Origin: Pectobacterium punjabense
Lineage (GTDB): Bacteria; Pseudomonadota; Gammaproteobacteria; Enterobacterales; Enterobacteriaceae
DNA length: 64,000 nt
Assembly: GCF_012427845.1 (NCBI RefSeq)
Contig: NZ_CP038498.1
Location: forward strand, 3,658,001 to 3,722,000
Direction of reading: 5' to 3'
Shown: positions 44,651 to 52,272 of the stretch, in pieces
Position numbering within the stretch: position 1 is the first letter of the stretch
Layout of the letters: every line of letters begins with the position of its first letter
Notes under the pieces: model-generated
What the model was told of the DNA's origin: nothing
What the model saw: only the letters and a program-made list of their open reading frames with translations
Database searches by the model: none
Program-made: the position numbers and the translations under genes

Positions 44651-44834
44651 TGTCTCTTAATCACACTTGTATGCAGATTAAGAGGGGCTTTCGTGCGCCA
44701 TACTACGGTAATTCATGTTGCGATACCGTATACGCGCCCTGCGTCGGGCGCGTATACGGTATCGCATATGAATAGCGACGGTGTGGCGCACGAAACTGCC
44801 CCTTAGCCAGCATAACCGATATGACTAAGAGGCA
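44651..44834. mobile_element. 184-bp palindromic MITE-like element
   Basis: Between the convergent SDR and rhiN genes. Outer ends are an imperfect inverted repeat: left TGTCTCTTAATCACAC, right (reversed) TGCCTCTTAGTCATAT, differing only by transitions. Inside, 44719-44766 is a perfect palindrome with 21-bp arms (starting TGCGATACCGTATACGCG) and a 6-base loop, and around it further arms pair: TTTCGTGCGCCA (44689-44700) with TGGCGCACGAAA (44784-44795), ATTCAT with ATGAAT, AGGGGC with GCCCCT. No coding capacity and no clear target duplication. Such a long foldback would also stop transcription from both sides. Confidence 0.6.
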
Positions 44835-44852
44835 ACGCTCGCGTTAACCCAA

Positions 44853-45998
44853 TTACAGATAGACCCGCAGGTATTCCGCCAGACATAGGATCGCCATAGC
44901 CTGGCCGTACGGCATGGAGGTCAGGGCGATGTTGCGGTAGAAATCCAGATCGTTGCCCATCGCCGTGCCGAATGATACCTGCGTTAGCTCACCATCCTCA
45001 TTAACGTGATTAATCACGCCGCGAATCGCTTTCTCCGCCACCTCAGCGTAGCGTGGGTCGACGTAGCGCTTGCGCACCGCTTTCAAAATACCATAGGCAA
45101 AACCAGCGGTTGCCGAGCTTTCTAGGTATGAGTTTGGATCGTCGATCAGCGTGTGCCACAGGCCGCTGTCATCCTGATATTTCGCCAAGGCTTCAATCTG
45201 ACTTTCCAGCACCTGCAACAGGAAGCGACGCGTCGCATTGTTTTCCGGCAGATCCAGCAGTTCGATAAATTCAGGAATAACAATCGTCAGCCAGCTGTTA
45301 CCACGCGCCCAACGCGCTTTCGCGTAGTTGTGCTGCCCCTCAAACGTCCAACCGTGGAACCACAGGCCACTTTCGCGATCCATCAGATATTGCACATGCA
45401 GCAGGAACTGATACGTGGCTTCTTCCACAAACTCTGGCCGGTTTAACAGCTTGCCGATTTTCGCCAGCGGCAGCACGCTCATCATCAGCGTGTCGTCCCA
45501 CATCTGCTGGTGGTTTTCATTGTTATAAACAATGTGCTGCAAGCCCTGCTTGTCCGTGCGCGGCATTTCGTACATCACCCACTCCGCCCAGCGCTCCAGA
45601 TACGGCAGCCAGCGGGCATCGCCCGTTTCTTCATAGCGATAAGCCAGCGTCAGGAACGGGCACACCGTGTTCACATTCTTCGTTGGCGTGCCTTCAGCCA
45701 GACGTTCGGTAAACCAGTCGTCAATGATGGCGCGCATCTGCTCGTCACCCGTCTGCTGGTAATACTGATAAATCCCGTACAGCCCGATGCCGTGCGTCCA
45801 CTCCCATCCCGCCCAGCCTTTGGTATCAATCACCCGACCATCGTCCAGCCGTAACAAGAACTCACCGGTTTTATCCTCAATATTCACCAGGTTGTCGGTG
45901 ATACGGCAAATCAGCGCCTTCAGATCCTCACGGGAGATGAAGCGTTCCGGCTGACGTAAAAGCGGGCTATGTTTTACACTGAATACGGTCATAGTCAT
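44853..45998 (-). CDS. rhiN: Unsaturated rhamnogalacturonyl hydrolase, GH105
   Basis: 381 aa with the alternating-helix build of the YteR/RhiN family (GH105). The catalytic Asp lies in QQMWDDTLMMSVLPLAK near residue 170; substrate-binding aromatic blocks are GWAGWEWTHGIGLYG near residue 62, FHGWTFEGQHNYAKARWARGNSW near residue 225 and YLESSATAGFAYG near residue 310. It removes the unsaturated galacturonyl end from rhamnogalacturonan disaccharides left by lyases. No signal peptide, so cytoplasmic. Lies 37 bases after rhiT in the same direction, the known rhiTN operon of Dickeya. Confidence 0.9.
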   Translation of the reverse strand: MTMTVFSVKHSPLLRQPERFISREDLKALICRITDNLVNIEDKTGEFLLRLDDGRVIDTKGWAGWEWTHGIGLYGIYQYYQQTGDEQMRAIIDDWFTERLAEGTPTKNVNTVCPFLTLAYRYEETGDARWLPYLERWAEWVMYEMPRTDKQGLQHIVYNNENHQQMWDDTLMMSVLPLAKIGKLLNRPEFVEEATYQFLLHVQYLMDRESGLWFHGWTFEGQHNYAKARWARGNSWLTIVIPEFIELLDLPENNATRRFLLQVLESQIEALAKYQDDSGLWHTLIDDPNSYLESSATAGFAYGILKAVRKRYVDPRYAEVAEKAIRGVINHVNEDGELTQVSFGTAMGNDLDFYRNIALTSMPYGQAMAILCLAEYLRVYL

Positions 45999-46035
45999 TC
46001 ATCCAATTGAGTTATCAGTTAACAGTTCAATACAG

Positions 46036-47595
46036 TTACGACTGCGTGGCGTGCGTTACCGGCTTGTCACCTTTATGACGGTTCAGGTAGCCGATATTGT
46101 TGTTACCCCACAGCGATTCATACGGCATACCCGCCAGCATTTCGACCGTGGCTCGCGCCTGCGGCGTAATCTTCTCTGGCACAGGACGCCCAGCCTCACG
46201 CATTTTGAGCGTCTCCTCGCGCAGCACGCTGTGTGTTTGCAAATTGAGTTTAAAGCGCAGAGAGACCAGGAAGCCCAGCGCCAACACGCCTACGGTGCCG
46301 AAGCTCAGAATCATCAGAATCGTGTGGCTAACGCCCGGCGCTTGTACGCTCTGCCCGGATACGAAGCCAGACAGTTGCAACACAATCCCCACCAGCATCA
46401 CCGCACCAGCCTGAGAGGCTTTGCGCGTCAGCGTCATAATCCCGGCAAAGATCCCTTCACGACGCTGCGCGGTGATCACTTCATCCACGTCAGCGATGTA
46501 AGTGTAGGTGTTCCACGGTACATAGTTGATCCCACCACGCCCGATGCCCGCCAACGCAGAAATCAACAGCAGCAGAGAGAAGGTGTCATGCAGGCCGCTG
46601 TGCCACAGGACAGCGTAGGAGAGCGCACTCAGGCCAAACAGGCACACGACCAAGCGGTAAGACGGCGCTGGCCCAAAGCGAATACACAACGGGATCATGC
46701 CAATCACCGCGATGAATTGCAGAATTGCCATCGTTCCCATCAGGTTAGAAGCCATCGTCGGGCTTTGCATCAGCACAAAGACCACGTAGTAGGTAAATAC
46801 GGCGTTGAACACATCCTGCGCAATATACCCGCCCAGATACATCCCAAGATGCTGGCGGAAAATGCGAATACGCAGCGTTGAAACCAGTTCAACGTTCAGG
46901 CGTTTCAGGCTTTCACCCAGCGTCAGAGACTGGCGCTCTTTTTCCGCCCGTAGCGAGGCTTCCGACATCTGATCGCGCGGCCGCTCCCAGGTAAAGAAAT
47001 AGACCAGCGTCAGCACCAGCGCGCAGATAACGGAGAACACCAGGCTCGAATAGAAGAAGGAAACCGCATTGTCTTTGCCAAAGTAGCCCAGCAGGATACC
47101 CGGCAGGAAGGCAGCTAAAATGGCAGACAGCTGCGCCAGCGCGATACGTGCGCCGGAGAACTTGGTCTTTTGTTTGAAATCGTCGGTCATTTCCGGCACC
47201 AGCGTTTCATACGGCACCAGCACCATGGTGTACACGACATCAAACAGCAGGTAGGTCAGCAGATAGTACCAATAGCTCATATCCCCCACCCACATGAAGC
47301 TGTAGCTGAACACGAAGGGAATACCGAGCAAAATAAAGAACTTGCGGCGGCCAAAGCGTTTGCCCAGCCAGGTTGAACCGAAGTTATCAGTCAGGAAGCC
47401 CATCAGCGGGCTGACGACGGCGTCGAGCACACGCGCCATCGCAAAAATAAACGTTGCCTCAATCGGCGTTAAGCCACAGAACGTGGTGTAAAAATAGAGT
47501 AACCAAGCGGCCGTCAGCGCCGTTGTACCAGCACCAAGAAAGTCCCCTGAACCGTAGGCTAAATAGTTAGCCAAACCGATCTTACGCGTTTTCAT
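46036..47595 (-). CDS. rhiT: Rhamnogalacturonide transporter, GPH/MFS family
   Basis: 519 aa from the ATG at 47595: GGGGAAGG lies six bases before it, but touches the ATG two codons upstream; a far longer upstream frame lacks support. Twelve hydrophobic helices of the glycoside-pentoside-hexuronide:cation symporter family, with SGDFLGAG near residue 15, DAVVSPLMGFLTDNFGSTWLGKRFGRRKFF split around residues 57-90, and KFSGARIALAQLSAI near residue 145. Imports rhamnogalacturonan oligomers for RhiN. The 302 bases upstream of it to the LysR gene contain no gene and should include its promoter; no clean KdgR box was seen. Confidence 0.88.
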   Translation of the reverse strand: MKTRKIGLANYLAYGSGDFLGAGTTALTAAWLLYFYTTFCGLTPIEATFIFAMARVLDAVVSPLMGFLTDNFGSTWLGKRFGRRKFFILLGIPFVFSYSFMWVGDMSYWYYLLTYLLFDVVYTMVLVPYETLVPEMTDDFKQKTKFSGARIALAQLSAILAAFLPGILLGYFGKDNAVSFFYSSLVFSVICALVLTLVYFFTWERPRDQMSEASLRAEKERQSLTLGESLKRLNVELVSTLRIRIFRQHLGMYLGGYIAQDVFNAVFTYYVVFVLMQSPTMASNLMGTMAILQFIAVIGMIPLCIRFGPAPSYRLVVCLFGLSALSYAVLWHSGLHDTFSLLLLISALAGIGRGGINYVPWNTYTYIADVDEVITAQRREGIFAGIMTLTRKASQAGAVMLVGIVLQLSGFVSGQSVQAPGVSHTILMILSFGTVGVLALGFLVSLRFKLNLQTHSVLREETLKMREAGRPVPEKITPQARATVEMLAGMPYESLWGNNNIGYLNRHKGDKPVTHATQS

Positions 47596-47897
47596 CGCCA
47601 TCCTTCCCCGAACATTTTTAATTATGAAGGTGTCACGCTGATACGGTAGCGCCCGGCGATCGTGAAAACCTTTGCGCTTTTGCCACCACGCACCGCACGC
47701 TGGCAGCACAGGGAAGATTGGTGCGATCCGCGTCAAAGATTTTATAAAAAGCTATTTTAACTGAACAAAACCAACAGTTCGTTTATGGCGATCACAGGAT
47801 GGAAAGTGAGGGGCAAGCAAAAAGGAAGGCGGAACAGGCAACGGGCTACGCCTCATTATGTATTGAAAAACAGCATTTTTTTTAACCGAGGACGAGA
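47596..47897 (-). other. rhiT upstream region
   Basis: 302 bases between the LysR stop and rhiT. An inverted GAAC/GTTC pair around 47761-47780 is the only evident symmetry; no CRP or KdgR palindrome stands out. Confidence 0.4.
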
Positions 47898-48788
47898 TTA
47901 CTCCGCATGCTGCAAGCGCCACAGGAAAGTTTGCCGCGCATGGGCTAAACGCGGTTGGCGCAGTGCGCCCGGCACCCAGACCAGATAGTAATCCAACTGC
48001 GTGGTGCCGACAGGCGGCGGGATAATGACAAGTTCCCCCGAGTCCAGCAGATCCTGACATAAATATATCGGCATCACCGTCCAGCCAAACCCGCTGGTCA
48101 GCACACGGCGCAGCGCACGCAGATCCTGACTCACCACGGCAGGCACCAGCCCTCTGTCCTGTATGCGGTTCTTCTTCAACCAATGGTCAATCAGAGGAAG
48201 TTCAAGGTCATACGCCAGCATCGGCTCCTGCGCCAGCGCCTGCGGCAGGTCGTCCGCCTGTACCAACCGTTCGACAATCGCGGGAGACGCCACCGCCTGG
48301 AGGGTTGCACTCTTTAACAGATCGCTTTTCAGCCGCTTATCTGTCACGGGGTGCGCCGTTATGCCAAGATCGCAATGTCCTTCGAGCAACATCTGCTTGA
48401 TCAAGTCACCATCACCAGTATGCATATGCACCCGCACGCCCGCCTCAAGTAGCGGCAACAGCTGTTCTGACACCACTTCAGCCATGAAATCCGCATGACC
48501 TATGATATGCAGTGTTCCCGCAACGTCCATTGACCGCGCGCGTGCAGAGGCTAACGCGGCTTCGGCTTCATCTAGCTTATCTCCGAGATCCGCCGCTAAG
48601 TCGTCTGCTGCCGACGTTGGCGTCACGCCGTTAGCCTGACGCTCAAAGAGACGCCGTCCCACCGCCACCTCCAGCCCGGCAATGTGCTGCGACACCGCAG
48701 GCTGAGTCAGATTGAGCGCGCGCGACGCTCCGCTAATCGAGCGCTGCCGATAGACTTCCACAAATGTGCGTAGACGAATGAGTGACAT
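47898..48788 (-). CDS. LysR-family transcriptional regulator
   Basis: 296 aa. N-terminal winged helix-turn-helix (residues 1-60: LIRLRTFVEVYRQRSISGAS then LNLTQPAVSQHIAGLE), C-terminal periplasmic-binding-like effector domain (from residue ~88). It is divergent from the aldehyde dehydrogenase gene with 170 bases between, the usual place of a LysR regulator and its target. Effector unknown; an aromatic aldehyde or acid is a guess from the target gene. Confidence 0.9.
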   Translation of the reverse strand: MSLIRLRTFVEVYRQRSISGASRALNLTQPAVSQHIAGLEVAVGRRLFERQANGVTPTSAADDLAADLGDKLDEAEAALASARARSMDVAGTLHIIGHADFMAEVVSEQLLPLLEAGVRVHMHTGDGDLIKQMLLEGHCDLGITAHPVTDKRLKSDLLKSATLQAVASPAIVERLVQADDLPQALAQEPMLAYDLELPLIDHWLKKNRIQDRGLVPAVVSQDLRALRRVLTSGFGWTVMPIYLCQDLLDSGELVIIPPPVGTTQLDYYLVWVPGALRQPRLAHARQTFLWRLQHAE

Positions 48789-48958
48789 ACGGTACCTATA
48801 GAAACTGAGATATAAAATTATTTATACCCCCCGAATAATAATCTTGTTGGCGGGAGGATCAACCCCTGCCGTATCCTTTATCCCATCTTGAGCGACCCGG
48901 AAACCCCGGTTAACTTTCTGTTTTCTCTGGTACTCGACGACAAAAAAGGGGACAAAAC

Positions 48959-50377
48959 ATGTCGACACAACAATCCAAAAAGGATTTACAAGCTATCCTG
49001 AATACGATGAAGCGTGCTCACATTGCATCTGGCCCAGCCGATGCCGCGCTGCGTCAAGATCGCTTACAGCGCAGCATCAACCTGCTCCGTGAAAACCATG
49101 CGGCGCTCGCACAGGCCATGAGTGAGGATTTCGGCCATCGCAGCCTGTATCACTCCTTCGCCGCCGATATCGGCATCACACTGAAAATACTCCAGAATGC
49201 CATCGACAACGTGGAACGCTGGATGCAACCAGAGCCGGTTGATGAACCCGCTCCCGGCATGCAGGCGTGGATTCAACATCAGCCTCTGGGCGTGATCGGC
49301 GTGATTAGCCCGTGGAATTTCCCGGTGAACCTGTCATTCGGCCCGCTGGCTGACATTTTTGCCGCCGGTAATACCGCGATTCTGAAACCGTCAGAACTCA
49401 CGCCGCGCACGTCTGAGCTGCTGGCGGAATTGATCGCCCACTATTTTGACCCGCTAGAATTGGCCGTGGTGCTGGGCGATGCGGAAATTGGTCAGGCATT
49501 CAGCGAACTGCCGTTCGATCATCTGGTTTTCACTGGCAGCACCGCCGTAGGGAAGCATGTGATGCGTGCGGCGGCTGAGAATCTGGTGCCGGTCACACTG
49601 GAGCTGGGTGGTAAATCCCCTGTCGTGATTGATCGCAGCGCAGACATCACCGAAGCCGTTGAACGCACGCTGACGGTGAAAACCTTCAACGCCGGGCAAA
49701 TCTGCCTGTCACCGGACTATGTTCTGCTGCCCGCAGGTCAAGAGCAAGCCTTCCGCGATGCCGCGAAAGCCTTTATGCAGAAAAGTTTCCCGACGTTACA
49801 GGCGAACCCAGATTACACGTCTATCATTGCTGACAGGCATTACGATCGCCTGATTCGTATTCTGAAAGAAGCTGAACAGCAGGGCGCAACCGTCGTCAGT
49901 CTGGCACCGGAAGGCGAAGCGCCCTACGATGCGAAAAGCCGCAAGATTGCCCCGCATCTGGTGTTCGGCGTACATGATGATATGACGATCATGCAGGAAG
50001 AAATTTTTGGCCCGCTGCTGCCGATTAAAACCTATCAGGCAGCAGAGGAACCGATTCACTACATCAATGCACATCCACGTCCGCTGGCGGCGTATCTGTT
50101 CAGCCATGATGAAGCCATGCAGCAGCGCTTCGCAGCCAGAACGACATCAGGCGCGCTGGTTATCAACGATGTAATGACGCACGTGTCTATCGAGACACTT
50201 CCGTTCGGCGGCGTTGGCGCATCCGGCATCGGCGCATACCACGGCGTTCACGGATTCCGCCGTTTCAGCCATGCCAAACCGATTGTCATACAGAGTGAAG
50301 ATGGGGCGTCTAACCTAACGCTACGTGCGCCTTACCATGAGAAACAAGACGCAATTGTCGCCGTACTCAAAGGGTAA
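48959..50377 (+). CDS. Aldehyde dehydrogenase, coniferyl-aldehyde-dehydrogenase type
   Basis: 472 aa. Oxidises an aldehyde to the acid with NAD(P). PWNFPVNL near residue 118, nucleotide loop FTGSTAVGK near residue 191, general base E215 (LELGGKSP), nucleophile C249 (NAGQICLSPDY), and C-terminal hydrophobic tail as in class 3/fatty- and coniferyl-aldehyde dehydrogenases. In a plant pathogen a lignin-related phenolic aldehyde is a reasonable substrate, but this is inference. Forms an operon with the DJ-1-like gene 44 bases downstream. Confidence 0.88.
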   Translation: MSTQQSKKDLQAILNTMKRAHIASGPADAALRQDRLQRSINLLRENHAALAQAMSEDFGHRSLYHSFAADIGITLKILQNAIDNVERWMQPEPVDEPAPGMQAWIQHQPLGVIGVISPWNFPVNLSFGPLADIFAAGNTAILKPSELTPRTSELLAELIAHYFDPLELAVVLGDAEIGQAFSELPFDHLVFTGSTAVGKHVMRAAAENLVPVTLELGGKSPVVIDRSADITEAVERTLTVKTFNAGQICLSPDYVLLPAGQEQAFRDAAKAFMQKSFPTLQANPDYTSIIADRHYDRLIRILKEAEQQGATVVSLAPEGEAPYDAKSRKIAPHLVFGVHDDMTIMQEEIFGPLLPIKTYQAAEEPIHYINAHPRPLAAYLFSHDEAMQQRFAARTTSGALVINDVMTHVSIETLPFGGVGASGIGAYHGVHGFRRFSHAKPIVIQSEDGASNLTLRAPYHEKQDAIVAVLKG

Positions 50378-50421
50378 CCGGCAGCTATTCACCCGATCAT
50401 CCTGCAACTATAGAGAGAAAA

Positions 50422-51102
50422 ATGATGAAAATTTTAATGGTCCTGACTTCTCACGACACACTGGGCAACACGGGTAATAAAACCGGTTTCTGGCTGGAAG
50501 AGTTTGCTGCCCCTTATTACACCTTTAAAGACGCCGGTGCCGAGCTGGTACTCGCCTCCCCTGCTGGTGGCCAGCCACCTCTCGACCCGAAAAGCGATCT
50601 CGCTGATTTTCAAACCGAGCTAACACATCGTTTTAAAGCCGATCCTGCCGCACAGCAGGAACTGGCCAATACGGTAAAACTCGATACCGTCAGCGAACAG
50701 GATTTCGATGCCGTCTTCTATCCGGGCGGCCACGGCCCGCTCTGGGATTTGGCAGAATCACCGGTTTCTATCGCGCTCATCGAAGCCTTTGTTCGCGCCA
50801 ACAAACCGACTGGTTTTGTCTGTCACGCACCGGGCGTACTGATTCATGTGAAAGCAGAGAATGGCGACGCCCTGATTAAAGGCCGTAAAGTGACAGGCTT
50901 CACCAACGGTGAAGAAGCAGCCGTTCAATTGACGGACGTGGTACCTTTCCTGATTGAAGATGAATTCAAGAAACTCGGTGGCCTGTATGAAAAAGGTCCC
51001 GACTGGGCACCGTACCTCGTTGAAGACGGCAAGCTGATCACCGGTCAGAACCCGGCTAGCTCAGAAGTCGTCGCCAAAGCGATCCTCAAGCAGCTGGCGT
51101 AA
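50422..51102 (+). CDS. DJ-1/PfpI family protein (Hsp31-like, possible glyoxalase III)
   Basis: 226 aa, one class-I glutamine-amidotransferase-like domain. Nucleophile elbow GFVCHAPGVL with C134 and H135; conserved acid E26 or E27 in GFWLEEFAAPYY; oxyanion PGGHGPLWDL near residue 101. The layout is that of Hsp31-type proteins with methylglyoxal hydratase (glyoxalase III) or deglycase activity. Downstream of an aldehyde dehydrogenase it suggests a reactive-aldehyde defence unit. Confidence 0.87.
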   Translation: MMKILMVLTSHDTLGNTGNKTGFWLEEFAAPYYTFKDAGAELVLASPAGGQPPLDPKSDLADFQTELTHRFKADPAAQQELANTVKLDTVSEQDFDAVFYPGGHGPLWDLAESPVSIALIEAFVRANKPTGFVCHAPGVLIHVKAENGDALIKGRKVTGFTNGEEAAVQLTDVVPFLIEDEFKKLGGLYEKGPDWAPYLVEDGKLITGQNPASSEVVAKAILKQLA

Positions 51103-51136
51103 TCTGCGCGATACCTCATTTTTCTGTGTCTAAAAA

Positions 51137-51166
51137 AACAGGGCCGCATCACAATGCGGCCCTGTT
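51137..51166 (-). terminator. Terminator shared by convergent genes
   Basis: Perfect 13-bp stem AACAGGGCCGCAT / ATGCGGCCCTGTT with a 4-base loop. On the minus strand it is followed by a run of seven T, so it ends the TonB-receptor operon; on the plus strand the stem may still slow readthrough from the DJ-1 gene. Confidence 0.85.
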
Positions 51167-51180
51167 ATCAAGTCACTCCC

Positions 51181-52272
51181 CTAATGTACTGGGGGAGACA
51201 AAATTAACGCTACCTGTTGCGCAGTCAAATCGATCCCGTAAAAGCGCTGATAAAAATCATGCGTCTCTTTTGCCATATCGATGTGCTGCATCTGCTGCGG
51301 ATAGAGCATTTTTGCCAGCCAAAGAAATTGCAGCGCCTGCTCCGACGTTTCTCGACACCACCAGAACATGCCCAGCGGATTGACGTAAACACGCCCTTCT
51401 TTTACCGCACGCAGCTGCTGCCACTTTGCATCCTGACGGATAGCTTTCGCATCTTCAGCCTGCATCGTAATAATCACATCGGGATCGGCCTGAAAAATTT
51501 GCTCAAGCGAAACAGGCGCCGTTGTCACACCACTTTGGCTAAACCACGGCTCAGCCACGTTAATCGCACCGCCCAGATCCATCCAGTCCTGATTCAATGA
51601 AGGACGTCCCGATGTCGTCAACGGATCGCCAACCGAATGGTAGACCTTTACACGCTGCTGTGGCGGAATGCGCTGGATAACCTCCGTCACTCGCCTGACG
51701 TTATCCTGATAGTAGGCGGCAAAATCCTGTGCCCGACGCGACGCCTCCGGCCCCAGAATCTCACCGGTAATCAACGTGCGCTCCACCATCGCCGCCAGCG
51801 AATTGTAACGCAGTGGCACCACGGCAATTCCGGCTTTACGCAATACCTCAGCTTCAGCAATAGGCACATTTTCCGACACGAAAAAGACCTGAGCACGGCG
51901 CGCAATTAGTGCTTCAGTATTAATTCCCATATTTCCACTCTGGGAAACCAGCGAAGCCTGCGTAATGGACGGCACAAACTGGCGGAACAGCGGCATATCG
52001 CGCACGAGCTTCGTCGTCCCGACAATACGATCGCCATAGCCCAGCATCGCCAGTATTGAGTTTTGCGCATTCCACGAGGTGGCAACCCGTTCAACCGTCG
52101 CGGGCACCGTCACCGTGCGATCGCCGTAATAGTGAATCGTCCGCTGCGGCGATTCAGGCGTTTCCGCCTGAACCCACTGCACACCGGAGAAACTCACCGC
52201 CAACAGCACTAACGCATTGAGAAAATACTCGCGATACCGCGTGGTAAGGTTACGTTTCAGCATCACACTCAC
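51181..52272 (-). CDS. Periplasmic iron-complex (siderophore) binding protein
   Basis: 363 aa from a GTG at 52272 whose last bases overlap the receptor stop (GTGA), a coupled start; an ATG three codons in is possible. Signal peptide with hydrophobic core FLNALVLLAVSFSGVQW cut near VQA-ETP. Class III binding protein of the FepB/BtuF/FecB type: RVATSWNAQNSILAMLGYGDRIVGT near residues 62-85, and PDVIITMQAED near residue 265. No permease or ATPase genes are present, so it must share an inner-membrane transporter. Confidence 0.87.
   Translation of the reverse strand: MSVMLKRNLTTRYREYFLNALVLLAVSFSGVQWVQAETPESPQRTIHYYGDRTVTVPATVERVATSWNAQNSILAMLGYGDRIVGTTKLVRDMPLFRQFVPSITQASLVSQSGNMGINTEALIARRAQVFFVSENVPIAEAEVLRKAGIAVVPLRYNSLAAMVERTLITGEILGPEASRRAQDFAAYYQDNVRRVTEVIQRIPPQQRVKVYHSVGDPLTTSGRPSLNQDWMDLGGAINVAEPWFSQSGVTTAPVSLEQIFQADPDVIITMQAEDAKAIRQDAKWQQLRAVKEGRVYVNPLGMFWWCRETSEQALQFLWLAKMLYPQQMQHIDMAKETHDFYQRFYGIDLTAQQVALILSPPVH

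Noticed and set aside
44651..44670. Tn5/IS50 end
   Set aside because: TGTCTCTTAATCACAC is similar to, but not the same as, the 19-bp ends, and no transposase is near; similarity noted only as a lead.
46051..46881. 276-codon plus-strand frame
   Set aside because: Shadow of rhiT; extremely rich in His, Arg and Gln, no membrane or domain features.
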